Source: Auanema rhodensis
Lineage: Eukaryota > Nematoda > Chromadorea > Rhabditida > Rhabditidae
Assembly (NCBI GenBank): GCA_964057225.1
Contig: OZ059896.1
Location: 8,494,001 to 8,558,000, forward strand
Direction of reading: 5' to 3'
DNA length: 64,000 nucleotides
The notes below the pieces were generated by a model. That model was not told the origin of the DNA, did no database searches, and saw only the letters and a program-made list of their open reading frames with translations. Both the position numbers and the translations under genes were made by a program. Positions 11,654 through 23,274 of the stretch are shown piece by piece (positions within the stretch are counted from its first letter, which is position 1; the number at the start of each line of letters is the position of its first letter).

Positions 11654-12911
11654 CATCTTTTGCTTATCCAGGTCTTTATTTCAAATCACATTACACACAT
11701 ACACACATATATACGCATCTACATAGTACATTACAAAACCTGTGTCTATAGTATTCCAAAATATCCTTTTCAATACAACTAAGTATACATTCTTTTCAAA
11801 TTATATTCTTCTATATATTCTATTTATTCAACTATTACACTATAACAAAACTACATTTTTTCATTTCATTTTCATTTAATTTAACTTCAAAAAGTGTCAA
11901 TTTGCTTTCTGACAGTATATTGCAATCATGTTGTGCTTTAAGTTCAATAGTTTAATGTAAAAGGTGAACTCTCTCCAGCTGTCGAATGACAGAGAAGAAA
12001 AAACCCGCTTTTCATTAGAACTTGAAAAAAAAAATCGACAAGGGTCTTTGAAGAGAAATAATTCAAGGTCGTTATCATATGTATGTATTCGGTAGACGCT
12101 TTGTTGCCTGAGGCCATTCAAGCCAATCCGTTGAAGGTTTATTCGAAATGACACAACAAATTGTCTTTGATTTATATCCTCTTTGGATTGTATATTCTCA
12201 GTGTTGTCTTTTGAAAAAGAAAGTTGTTATCTACAACAAAGTTTCATTGAATGCAATAGAAGAATATAATTGTATTCAAAAATGAGGCAAAGACTAGACG
12301 TCATTCTGCTGATGGTCATTGTGAATATATTGTCTAGACATAGAGTTGTAGAAAGGAAATTTTGATGACTACCTCAGGCTAGAATCGCTCAGCAAGTATT
12401 CGCGATCTTGTTCGCTTCTTTGCTATTCAGCTATGGAACAGTTTTCTCATGGTATAGGTTTTATAGGATGTATTTTTAAAGTTTTTTCTTCGGAATGCTT
12501 GCAATGATGAAGCCCCAAAACTGGACAATACATAGATGTATTACCATTAAGCCTGATTGATGGACAGTTGAACAAAAAAAGTTTACTCGTAGTAGTTGAA
12601 GAAGAAACTTCAAGGAAGTATATAGTTCTCTTCGTGTATATTATATATATATTTGAACAGAAAAAATAAATAATTTGTGCTAATCGTGAACAGCCCGGAG
12701 GCAATTGTCACGATATTTCCTCTCTGGTTATCCTATTCTCCAGCACCTCAGCAACCAACAGTACGACCAGCGCATTGAATACCACGAAATATGTATCAAG
12801 ATCCTGTTTTATTGAGGGACAGAAAATTATGTATTAGTGGTGAGGAAAGACAAAAAGCTTTCACAGACAGGATGATTATGAGATGAACAAAACATGAGAA
12901 TAAGAAGGAGA

Positions 12912-12978
<67 letters not shown>

Positions 12979-13576
12979 ATCAAGAGAGGGAGAAAGAAGG
13001 TAAGGAGATAGGAGGGAATTGGGAAGGTTGTCGAATATTGAGAAGACGTGGGAAACGGAATAGATAACAGAGATTATGCCTGTAAGGGAAGGATAGTGAG
13101 AGAGAGGGAAAGAGAGAGAGAGGGAAAGAGAGGAAGTAAGAAAACAAAACAATGATGGTATGGCGGAAGACAGTAACCAATTTATAATTCTACTTACTTG
13201 GGTGATGATGGCACGCAGGGAAGAAGCTTTGGTATAGAGAATTCAGAACCGGATTTATAAAGAAATTTCGCAGAGTATTTTTCGAATAAAGAAATCTCTT
13301 CACAAAGTGAGAAATTGTTCAGATTAGTAAAAGAAAGAAAAAACTATTCAAATGGTCCTTAAGAGGGGGTTATAACATTCATATATCATTGACCTTGATA
13401 TTTGAAAAAAATTATTTGATAAAAGAAGTAGAGTACTTCAATACTAATCATTGGTAATTGTATTATATTTTCAAAAAATGTTTCTTTTTCTTGTTTTAGT
13501 TTGTCTAATATTGTACAGCTGATGTGTGAATTTTTTATTTCGTAATCGGCGTCTAGAATTGAGAATTGAGTTCTGC
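11654..13576. other. Region between the convergent collagen genes
   Basis: This 1.9 kb separates the 3' ends of the two collagens. It contains the GA microsatellite listed separately and a purine-rich stretch to about 13140. The leucine- and serine-rich open frames on the minus strand here are only the translation of the repeat. No gene is supported. Confidence 0.6.
12914..12972. repeat. (GA)n microsatellite in a purine-rich tract
   Basis: There are about 29 uninterrupted GA units, flanked from about 12890 to 13140 by further purine-only segments (GAGAGGGAAAGAGAGAG). Homopurine mirror repeats of this kind can form triplex structures. The tract lies midway between two inverted collagen copies. 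Confidence 0.95.
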
Positions 13577-14654
13577 TTAACGGCGTGTTCCGTCCTCGAA
13601 GAAGACACCTCCGTCGATGGCGCAGTACTTGGGGCAGATTCCCTTCTCTCCTGGTCCTCCTGGGTTTCCAGCTGGTCCTGGAGCTCCTGGGTTTCCGTCT
13701 GGTCCTGGTTGTCCTGGTTGTCCGTTTGGTCCCTTTGGTCCAGCTTGTCCTATAAGGTTTTTATATATGAATAAAGATTGTGAGGATTTAATGTTTTACC
13801 TGGAGTTCCATCCATTCCTGGTTGTCCTGGTTGTCCTGGAGTTCCTGGTGGTCCTTGTGGTCCTGGGGCTCCTGGTGGTCCTGGTTGTGGGTACTCAGAT
13901 GGAGCGTCTTGTCCTGGTTGTCCTGGCATTCCTGGGGCTCCCATCTTTCCTGGGTTTCCTGGAGCTCCCTTTGGTCCTGGTGGTCCTGGGCTTGGGTATC
14001 CGGTGGTTTGTCCTGGGAGTCCTGGAAGTCCAGCATCTCCTGGTTGTCCTGGCTGTCCTGGTGGTCCTGGTGGTCCTGGTGGGCATGGCTTGCATGGTGG
14101 TGGAGTGATCTCGTTGCATGGTTGCTGAGGTGGACGTCCTGGGTTTCCTGGGAGTCCTGGAGCTCCTGGTCTTCCTGGGTTTCCTGGCTTTCCTGGGGTA
14201 CCAGCTGGTCCAGCGGCTCCTGGAAGACAGCAAGCATTGCAGTCTCCTGGGCGAGTTCCGTAGTTGTTTCCTCCATTAACTCCGCTATCATATCCATCAT
14301 ATCCGGCTTGACGAGCAGTTCTGTTTCCGGCTGGTCCAGATTTCAAGTGGCTGACTTCAGACCAGATATCTTTGGCAGATGACTGAAATAAATTAAAATT
14401 ATTAAATATAATAAATGAAATAAGAATAAATTAGTTGATGTATGTGAATAATAATAGTTTGAATAAGAATTGTAAAATTATTTTACCTTGCAGAAGTTGA
14501 TTTCGTTGTGCATGGATCTCTTGACATGGTGAACATAGTTGTAGACCATGGGAAGAGTGACGCAGACCGAAAGGACTGCGACCACGGAGAAAGCAACAGC
14601 CGAATAGGCTACAAAGCGATAAGCTTTGATACGATGGATGAGTTCGGATTCCAT
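13577..14654 (-). CDS. Cuticle collagen, second copy
   Basis: Three exons: 14654-14487, 14382-13800 and 13749-13577, giving 307 residues. It has the same architecture as the first copy: anchor segment, [26 protein letters not shown], interrupted Gly-X-Y blocks with the spacer [16 protein letters not shown], and the C-terminus [20 protein letters not shown]. It differs by an additional intron (14383-14486) in the N-terminal domain and an insert ([16 protein letters not shown]) before the cysteine cluster. The last exon is nearly identical at nucleotide level to that of the first copy, including silent positions, whereas the middle exon is more diverged. The two genes face each other tail to tail and probably arose by inverted duplication. 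Confidence 0.95.
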
Positions 14655-14702
14655 ACTGAGTTGGTGACCCGAGACTGGCTACCTTTTCACTGCTGGCAGT
14701 AG

Positions 14703-14710
14703 TTTATATA
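14703..14710 (-). promoter_or_regulatory. TATA box of the second collagen gene
   Basis: TATATAAA on the minus strand lies about 49 bases upstream of the ATG at 14654, matching the arrangement in the first copy. Confidence 0.6.
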
Positions 14711-15903
14711 GTGTTGGAGTAACCTCCAAATTCTTTCCAAAAAACCGAATAATTAAAATCGTATTCTAAAGTAGGCAACTCTTTTTTCTCTTTCACTGTC
14801 TAGTCTGCTCTCATTCTTAACTATACTATATAATGTTGCCGTCTCTTTGCCATCTTAACACATTATGTCTTTGAGTCGAGTGGGCCAATCTACCGATAAA
14901 ACTGAATACCGTAGAAAGTTTCTGATGAGATTCTTCAATGATCGTGGCAGTTTCTAACTTAAAATTATCGTTAATTCTTCAGTTTCTTAACGAATAAATT
15001 GAATTATCACAGTTTAAATTACGATAAAGTGATGAAAATCTGCGATTATTTCCAATCATATAGTGTTAACAGGAATTATATTATCTAAGTATTCGTAAAA
15101 CACATAAAGCTAATATATTAATGATTTATATATAGTATTTCTATTCAAAAATATGTCTACCAATAATTTTATGGCCAGCATGAAACATAATTTAGAATTT
15201 ATTATTATATGTTGTGTTCAATCCTAAATCTTTCTTCTTTTTTCTTAGTAAATTAAATTATAAATTAAACATTATAGTTATGAAGTATTGTTTTATTAAG
15301 TTATATATTTAAAATATTATTTATAATTAATATAATTATTAAAATATTTTTATAAGGAATATTATGATTATTACTTCCTTGATAATCAAAAATATTTTCT
15401 AGACCTTGAAAGTGACATCATTAGTTTCCGCGATTCGTAACAAACCTTGAAACAGCATCTATAGATAACTCAATATCATCGTTTAATAAGAGATTGCGTT
15501 GTTTAGAAATAATTGAATGTAAACTGAAATCTTTCTAGCATATAAGAATTTTGAAAGAATAAGTCATTGGAGAATTAGTTTCATGTCGGAATTGCTTTCA
15601 TGAACTTCTATTTCATATACTTCATGTATGATATACTTCATGCTCGATAGGAAAAGAAACTTTTTATTTGAAATTTATTATCAATATCATGTTTTATATT
15701 TATTTTCAATGATTTATAAGAGTTTGTATATATATATATATATATATATTCTGTATAATTAAAAAATATTCATTTATAGGTGGTAAATATAGTTAAAAAT
15801 TTATTTATATAAAAAGAATTGAGGTAATTGAAACATTATTTCATTGCATATTTTACCGTAATAACATTGGGCATATTAAGCTTTTGTTTGTTTGTTTATT
15901 TTT
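14711..15903. other. Intergenic region with (TA)n
   Basis: AT-rich sequence upstream of the second collagen and downstream of the LIN-24-like gene. It contains a TA dinucleotide run at about 15728-15749. No exon is visible. Confidence 0.55.
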
Positions 15904-18900
15904 TTAGCTGAAAGCACGTTTGATCGGAGTTTCATTTATGCGAACTTTTTGTTCAATTCCGTATCGGAAAATACATGATCCCTTAGTCTCAAACTTCGCA
16001 ATCTGAAATAAAAAAATGTTTTATATGATTTATTTTATTTTTTAAATTATTTCAAGTACTAAAAATCAAGTGTATTCTCCCTCATTGCGCATATTTGGTC
16101 ATCGTTTAGTGGTTTGAATCAGTCATTTATGAGGCCAACTAGAAGAAGAGGTGAAGATGAGGGTATGGCAACTAGCTATCTATCTATCGGCACATTCAAT
16201 GTTTTGTATTGTATTCATTTGAAAATAAAATAAAATCTAGAAGTCAGAAAGTCATTTTAAGAATGGAAAGCCAGGCACTTAGAAAACTAGTCAACGTATT
16301 TGAGAGAGATTTTGTCATCGACAATAGTGACTTGATGAACACCTTTTCTGTTCTCATGAGGATTCTCAAGCTAATACATGCAATTCAATAGAAATACCCT
16401 ATATAACTCTTTTTTTTTTCAAAATTTGGTGAAGTATCTGAGTGAAAATAAAAACAAAAACTATGTCCTGTTTGACCATTCATGATAATTTCATTCTGAG
16501 GATAATTCATGTTAAAGATATTATATGAGCATAGTCGCATATGGCTTGATTTGAAAACCCAAGCGCATTGTTCAGATTTGTCGAACATCTGGCACTTTTA
16601 TGAACAGACATCCGAAATCAATCAAAATACACATATATATTTCGAGATTCAATTAAATAGTCTTTGAAAATTTTTACTTACATTGCCTTCAAATGAAAAT
16701 CCCTTAGATGAATAATCTGGTCGACGCTTTATAATATCTCCGATATTTCCTTCCAATACAGTTACGAGACAGTTATTTTCTTTTAAATTTGTTACTGAAA
16801 AATAAAAATATTATTATAGTATAAAGTAAAATATTATATTTTTCCTTTTTTTCAATATTAAGATTTTAATTTGGGGCATTGTTTTCAAAAAAAAAAACAA
16901 AAAATGAAATTTAATTTTACTCATGAGATCCCTTTTTTTTTTAAAAACATTTGTATTTGTAAGTGATTTGACATGTTGCATCTCCTTATATATTCTATGG
17001 ACAACACATTCAAGCAATGTATGTATGTATTCATGTCATGTCAACGACAATTGATATTTCAATTGGTTTTACTTAGTGTTGCAGTATAGAAACGACTATC
17101 TATTTCTTCATCTATCTATCTTTCTCGTTCAATATTTTATCTATTCAATTCATTTAAGCAAAGACAAAATGAAGGAATTGAGTTAAACGTATTGATGAAC
17201 AAATGGAAATGTTGAAAACTTTTTTCAAAAAACTTTAACCAACCTGTTACTAAAACTTTTCCACTTAAACGGTTTTGAATAGTAAAATCTTTTTTGCATT
17301 GTTCTTCCATAATCACAAGCTCAGCTACTGTTTCGGTATTAGGTGGAACTCGAACAGACGAATCAACACCCCAAACTAGCTCTTCTTCATTTGTATTTTC
17401 ACCTATAAATTATAAGTTTTAGTGATATTATGAAAATATGATATGATTAAACCTATGTGATTTAGCATAACTTCATGATGGAAACCAGCATTTGCCTCTA
17501 CAACTTCACATGGAGTTTGTAGTTTCAAATTTACTTCCATGCCTCGACAAACTCCTTTCTCAATAATTACAGTTGATGAGCTTCTAAAGCATATTGCATA
17601 AGAGAAATATGGCCAAAAATCATTCAAACCTTGTGCATCGTTCAGTTTTGAAAGAATATTCTTGCTCTCTCTGGGTTGTGTTAGCAAATGTTGTTTTGAA
17701 AAGTACCTTTTCCGCTTTTGGCTGTAAAAGTTATAGATAATTATTAAATTTTTTAACATTTATCTTACGTTTTTGATGACTTGAGGACCATTCTCATTGT
17801 ATTCTGGTTCAGTTGATTCTTGAAAGAGTTTTGTCCAATTGATATTGTACTGAAATAAGAATTTAATATACAGTCGTGATCATATCCATCAGATAAGAGA
17901 AGCGGCTTAGTCAATTGGCCTCAAGGGAAATTCACCGCAATTGAATTTAAGTTGCAACATCTCCAAATATTATCGAATAAATATAAATTGATATGGTTAG
18001 CATCAAGTTTAAGATATTAAAGTAATTTTATTATGTTAATTATATGAAGAGAAACTAACAAAAATTACATTCGTGGATATTTCAAAAAGCAAAAGCATTT
18101 GGTAACCCGTACCGATTTTATGATTGGAACTAAGGCTAATGTAATGAAGTTGCGCTATCATTCTCATTCAATATATGCTAACTGCTTCAAGTGTCTTCAA
18201 GCAATTATTTATCGGAAATTGAGCACATCCTCTAGCTTCAGAGTAGGTCCACAGAGGCCTACATATGGTCATCTGAATGGGAAGGAAACGGGGAATCAAA
18301 CAGATTACGAAGCATAGCAATCAACAAATAATTTCCTATCTAATTCCCTGAACGAGTATCTCGTAGTATTTCAAAACATCGTTTTATATTTAACTCTAAC
18401 ACTTTTCTAGTTTGAGCTTACCGATAGATATTTCTTCTTAATCTTGGCGTCAGCTCGAGATTTTGTAGCATCAAACATGAATTTAGCCCAATCAAGAACA
18501 ATTTCTTCCAAATCCACCAAGTTCATAGTTGATTCCTATGTAAGAAATATTAGTAATAAGATATGTTAGTGAATATATTACTCTATTTGAAGAATTAATA
18601 AACGTCTGAGGCTCATTATGTCTATTTGGGTTATTTAGCATTTTTTCAGTTTCGAATGAAGGTGGATTCTGTGGAGATAAGCAACCTGCAAGTATAAATT
18701 ACTTAAAGCTATTCAACCTTTAAATGAAATTTTATTTTTTATTTGTTTTTATTTGTACGATAATAAGCAAAAATTATGAGAGGAGAATAGAAGAATGTGA
18801 ATAGAGAACCAAAAATACTAAATGTTGGATACTGTAAATCAATAGCCGCAGGCCATTGGCAGCAGCCAGCAAGCAGGCTCCATCATAATCGATTTCACAT

Positions 18901-19854
18901 TAAAAAGAAGTTTTAAAGGGTACGGTAGTTGAAAATCCTCTAACAAAATTTAGATGAAACCTATATTAAAATTAAAATTTGAAAAAGAAAAGCATAGAAG
19001 AAGATGCCTCTTCTCTAAGGTCATAGTATCTATTATCTTTTTTGAACAGAGAATATTTGAATTCGCATTTGAAGTTCAAAATCAAAAATCTAAGAGTTTC
19101 AATAGGAAAAAACTGTTGGCCAATGATTCATGCAGACCTGATGTGAATGAATCAAAATAAAAAAAAAAAATTCAAGAGATTTTCAAGTTAGACATCGTTG
19201 AAAATGAAAATAAAATGTAAAAGTGTATGTGAATATACATGTAAATCTTGAAATAGAAAAACTAAAATCTCTTTGTTGAAATGATGTGAGTAAAATTTAA
19301 AACAAAAAGAATTTTATCGTTGATGTTAGGGGTATTGACCCTACAATCGGAAGTGCTGGAAAAATCAAAACAGATGTGAGATGAGAATCGATTAGAAAAA
19401 CGACAAAAAAAGTTGAAAGAAAAGAAATTAATATTCTGAAAGAAAAATATTTAGTTTAGAAAGAAAATATACAGAAATTGTTCTTAGTAATACTTCAGTT
19501 GAATCTGAATGAAATGAGAATAAATGAAGTTGCTAGCGGCACTATGTAGAAGTGAATACGATTGTGAAAATGTTTCATAGCAGTACGATTAAAATTATGG
19601 AAATTTGTTTATATTATCGTTTGAAACAAGTTTTTTAATATTAATCATAATCTTCATGAGAAAATAGAGAAAGCACAGGACTGTCCGCTCAAGTTATCTC
19701 AGGCAATACTCTCCTTTCCCAAATTTTTGCTTCTCCTTCTTCATACAAATTATGATATGTAGGAGAGATCTAAGTCTTTTAAAAAGAGAAAAGAAATTAT
19801 TTTTTTCTTTGAATTTCAGATTGAAATACGTTGAGTAAACTTACCACAAAGCAT
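15904..19854 (-). CDS. LIN-24-like protein with an aerolysin/ETX-MTX2-type fold
   Basis: The model has a 10-base first exon at 19854-19845 (ATGCTTTGTG followed by GTAAGT), an intron of about 1.16 kb, then exons from 18685 down to the TAA at 15904, with long introns at about 17860-18420 and 16000-16680. The product is about 290 residues. It begins MLCGCLSPQN, a twin cysteine that could be palmitoylated; there is no signal peptide. The C-terminal two thirds show the pattern of the ETX/MTX2-like beta fold used by nematode LIN-24-type proteins: EYSFKTER, a VEANAGF stretch and WGVDSSVRVPPNTE. Seen: motifs and exon phases. Family knowledge: LIN-24 and LIN-33 of C. elegans are endogenous proteins related to pore-forming folds, and their mutant forms cause cell death. 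Inferred: a membrane-associated cytosolic protein. Assignment to this fold rests on motif memory and is moderate. Confidence 0.55.
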
Positions 19855-21445
19855 AATTCTCTGTCGGCTTCTGAATGCCGGCGAGTCAGTAGGCAGGCTG
19901 GAAATGAGGCAAACGGAGGCGGGGAGCTGAGAGAAAATCGTCGAACGAAAGGGGGGGGGGTGAAAAGAGGCGAGAAGGTTTGCGGTCATAGTGTATGGTC
20001 TCTTCACTATTCAATGCCTCGAGTTTTCAGGATTATTGCTCGGATTAAAAAACCGGAACGATGTAAAGTTATGAAAAATAGAGATTTTTTCGTTTTTACA
20101 AGACAATTACTAATTATATTTTTTTAGAAGAAAGTTATAAACAATTAAATATTTTAAAAATTGATTTTGAATAACTATAAGAACAAGAAATTTTTAATTT
20201 TATTCTTTTTACTTTTACGTTTATGAGTTACTTTCTTTATTCTTATACACATATATAAGGCTGTAATTCTGATTGCTCATTATAAATATTTCCATGTGAG
20301 TAAGCTTAATCTCATTTTCTTCATTAGGTAGAAAGCTGAGCTGCTTATTCAATCGGCTCAATATGATTTATAAATTGTGAATTTATTGAAATAATGTTTT
20401 AAAATACATAAATGTTCAATCGAATATATTTGTTCAATCAATTTGTTCCATGTTTAGTCATGATGTTTGAGAGCACAAACACAGTCAGCCACTATTGCTG
20501 ATTGTTGGAAAGCTTTTGAAAAAAAAAGAATCAAGAAATGGTAAAATGACTTTACTTTTCTATCGGAAATCATAAACGTATTGTGAAAATGAAATTTACT
20601 GACATTCTCTAGATTCTCATCATCTTGAAAACGAAAAGAGACACCTTATGTATACATTAATGCATAGGTATAACCGGATGTTGTTACATGGCATGTGTAT
20701 GGCAAGCTAATTGCTGTAATTGAATATGACCAATTGGGATGAAGCTTTTCATATTGACTGAATCGATTTGTGTCTTATTCGGAGTAATACAGGTAAATAT
20801 CCTCTATGTTAATGTACGCATGGGTATATACTTTTTATGAAGCATACAAGAAAAAATTTACAAATAATTTTTCAAAATCGAAATATTTTTGGAATTTGTA
20901 ATAAAATTGTTTAATATTCGTAATTATTTTGTGTATTTTTATTATTTTAAATCCAAACAAACCAATATAAGAGATAAAGTTGGTGGATAATATATATCAT
21001 ATACAAACGTTGCTAACTATTTGATAAAATAAAGGAAAAGATAAATTTAAAAGAAAACAATTAAAATATTAATAAAACTTATAGAAATATAATATAGCAT
21101 TTTTCCACTTGTTCTAAATATAAATTATGATATATTCAATATACTAATTGTAGTAAAGATTACTATAATTTTGTGAATTTATGCTTACACTGTATTCATA
21201 TTTGTAATTTTTTAAATATTTGAAGCTAATATTTTATTTTATTACATATTTGATTAATATTCAATTATAATTAGATTATATAAACAGAAAACAGTTTTAT
21301 TTTTAAAAGATCATTTTCACGTAGCTTACGTGAATCAAGCTTACTCTATTTTTTCTAATAAAAACTGATTTTTCGGTTGTGCACAATATCGCCAAACGGA
21401 AATAATTTTTGATTTTTTGATTAATTCCTTCATTGCAAATAATTG
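19855..21445. other. Intergenic region with a G-run
   Basis: This region lies between the divergent LIN-24-like and phosphatase genes. A run of ten G occurs at about 19951-19960 next to a short GC-rich patch that is probably the promoter of the minus-strand gene. The rest is AT-rich with no supported exon. Confidence 0.55.
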
Positions 21446-23036
21446 ATGGACCCAAAAAAAGCTTTAGCGAAGAAAAAAACAAAGACATTTGAATTCGAAA
21501 TGACCTTTGACGAAGAAGCTACCGATGAGGCGCTTTCGCGAAAAGTATCAGTTTCTTTTCTAATTTTTTGATTTTCATCACTAAACACTTAGAAATCCCG
21601 CAACCGCACTCCCAGTCGAGAACGATGTTCATCCGTTGAAAATCGGTAATATTTCATTTTTATTTATTTACAACCTGATGACGTTTAGTGGGAAAGATAT
21701 TGAGCAGTTACTTCATCAATTCGTGGATTATGTAGCAGATCAAGGTTAGTATTAAAGTAAATAAATATAAATTATTATGTTTATTTAGGTATCGAAGGAA
21801 TGAGAAATTTATTCAAAAATGAACTTTCACCATATACACCTGATAGAAATTGCAATGCTTGGAAAGCCAACAAAGATAAGAACCGATATCAAGTATATAT
21901 TACTTATAATACTTTTTTGATAATCATAATTTGAGGATATCATGTGTTGGGACGAAACAAGAGTCAAACTGACTTTTAATGTACCTCCTTGTACTGATTA
22001 CATTCATGCGAATTGGGTGAAATTTGATAATCATGAAAGAGCTTTCATTGCTTGTCAAGTAAAATTCAATTCAAATACTTAATTCGCTATTTATCCTAGG
22101 GCCCAATGCCACATACCGTTGAAGATTTCTGGAGGATGGTACTTCAAGAACAAACAACCAGAATTATGAACTTGACTAATGTTAGATTATTACAGATATA
22201 TTACAGATAACTTTTGAAAAATTGTAGAATATTGAAAATGGAAAAGTGAAATGTCATCAATACTGGCCTGAAAAACCTGGAGAATATCAGAATTATGGAA
22301 AGATTTTTGTTCATAATAAGAAAGTATGCAAACTCATAAACATAAAAAACAAATATTTTTAGTTAGATAGAGTGAACGAAGGAATTAATGTATATACAAT
22401 TGAAGTTTTACCAGAAGGCTGTTCTAATAGTACATTAGGTATGTTCATACAGCTTAAACATTCGAAACTGCTTAACTTAGTAAAACTGATTCATGTTACT
22501 AACTGGCCCGATAGAGGTAATCCTTTGGATGGAAGGGATGTTCTACGTATTCTTAGAGTGATGTCTACGGTTTTCGATATCCTAATCAGCGTAAAAATAT
22601 CATAGTATCATTCTAGGCAGATACTCCACGTAACGATGCTATTGCTATTCATTGTTCTGCTGGCATAGGCAGAACAGGAACATTACTTTTGATTGATATA
22701 GTGCTTCAAAAATTGTTCAAATCCAAGGAATATGTCGATGTGAAAATATAATTAGTTCAAAATACATACATTCATTTGATCATTTAAGTTACCTCAAATA
22801 TTCCGAGCTATAAGAAATCAACGATCGCAATCAATACAAAAAGAAGGTCAATTTCTTTTTGCAATGGCGTCAATCTTAGAATATTTGGATGTATGAGAAT
22901 TCGATTAACTTCTATTCTTATATCCCAGGAGCAAAATTTCAGTTACGCTTTCCCAAGATGTTCAAAGAGAAATGTGAGCGGTTTCGTAAAGAATTCAAGC
23001 AACTTTGTAATGATTCCAAGATATAGCTTATTTTTC
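21446..23036 (+). CDS. Cytosolic protein tyrosine phosphatase, single catalytic domain
   Basis: About eleven short exons run from ATG at 21446 to TAG at 23036, giving about 370 residues. A lysine-rich start (MDPKKALAKKKTKTFEFE) is followed by a classical PTP domain. It has the phosphotyrosine-recognition loop in KDKNRYQDI, then DYIHANWV, GPMPHTVEDFWRMV, the WPD loop VTNWPDRGNP, the catalytic P-loop HCSAGIGRTG with nucleophilic cysteine and arginine, and the closing QFLFAMASILEYL. All catalytic residues are intact, so the enzyme should dephosphorylate tyrosine. The last exon, starting after TTTCAG at 22940, adds a basic helix (PKMFKEKCERFRKEFKQL). There is no signal peptide or membrane segment. 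The large nematode PTP family makes exact orthology uncertain. A poly(A) signal overlaps the region just after the stop, and the MITOK-like gene begins 240 bases further on. Confidence 0.9.
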
Positions 23037-23047
23037 AATATATTCCA

Positions 23048-23053
23048 AATAAA
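23048..23053 (+). terminator. Poly(A) signal of the phosphatase
   Basis: AATAAA lies 12 bases after the TAG. It is followed by about 200 bases before the acceptor of the next gene, a spacing seen between genes of nematode operons. Confidence 0.55.
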
Positions 23054-23257
23054 TCTTAATTTACGAAGTTCATTAAAATGTTGTCATGCCAAAAACTTTT
23101 TGGAAAAACAGCACAAACCATTGTTGTCAAATTCAACAGGAATGCCTATACTCCTCGCCGTTTGCTAAAAAATCTTTACGTACACGTTAAATTAAGACAT
23201 GAATCATGTTGGTTATTCACCTTTTTCTAATCGTATTTTAAATAATGCTCTGATTGG

Positions 23258-23267
23258 TTTTTTTCAG
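23258..23267 (+). promoter_or_regulatory. Probable trans-splice acceptor of the MITOK-like gene
   Basis: TTTTTTTCAG ends 7 bases before the ATG at 23275, with no upstream exon that could splice to it in frame. This is the expected position of a spliced-leader acceptor for a downstream operon gene. Confidence 0.5.
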
Positions 23268-23274
23268 AACTTGG

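Noticed and set aside
12796..13152. Leu/Ser/Phe-rich minus-strand frame of 118 codons
   Set aside because: Translation of the GA microsatellite; no start context, no neighbours in frame.
13822..14382. Plus-strand 186-codon frame over the second collagen
   Set aside because: Same antisense artefact as for the first copy.
18099..18317. 72-codon plus-strand frame inside the LIN-24-like gene
   Set aside because: Lies in an intron of the minus-strand gene and has no recognisable features.
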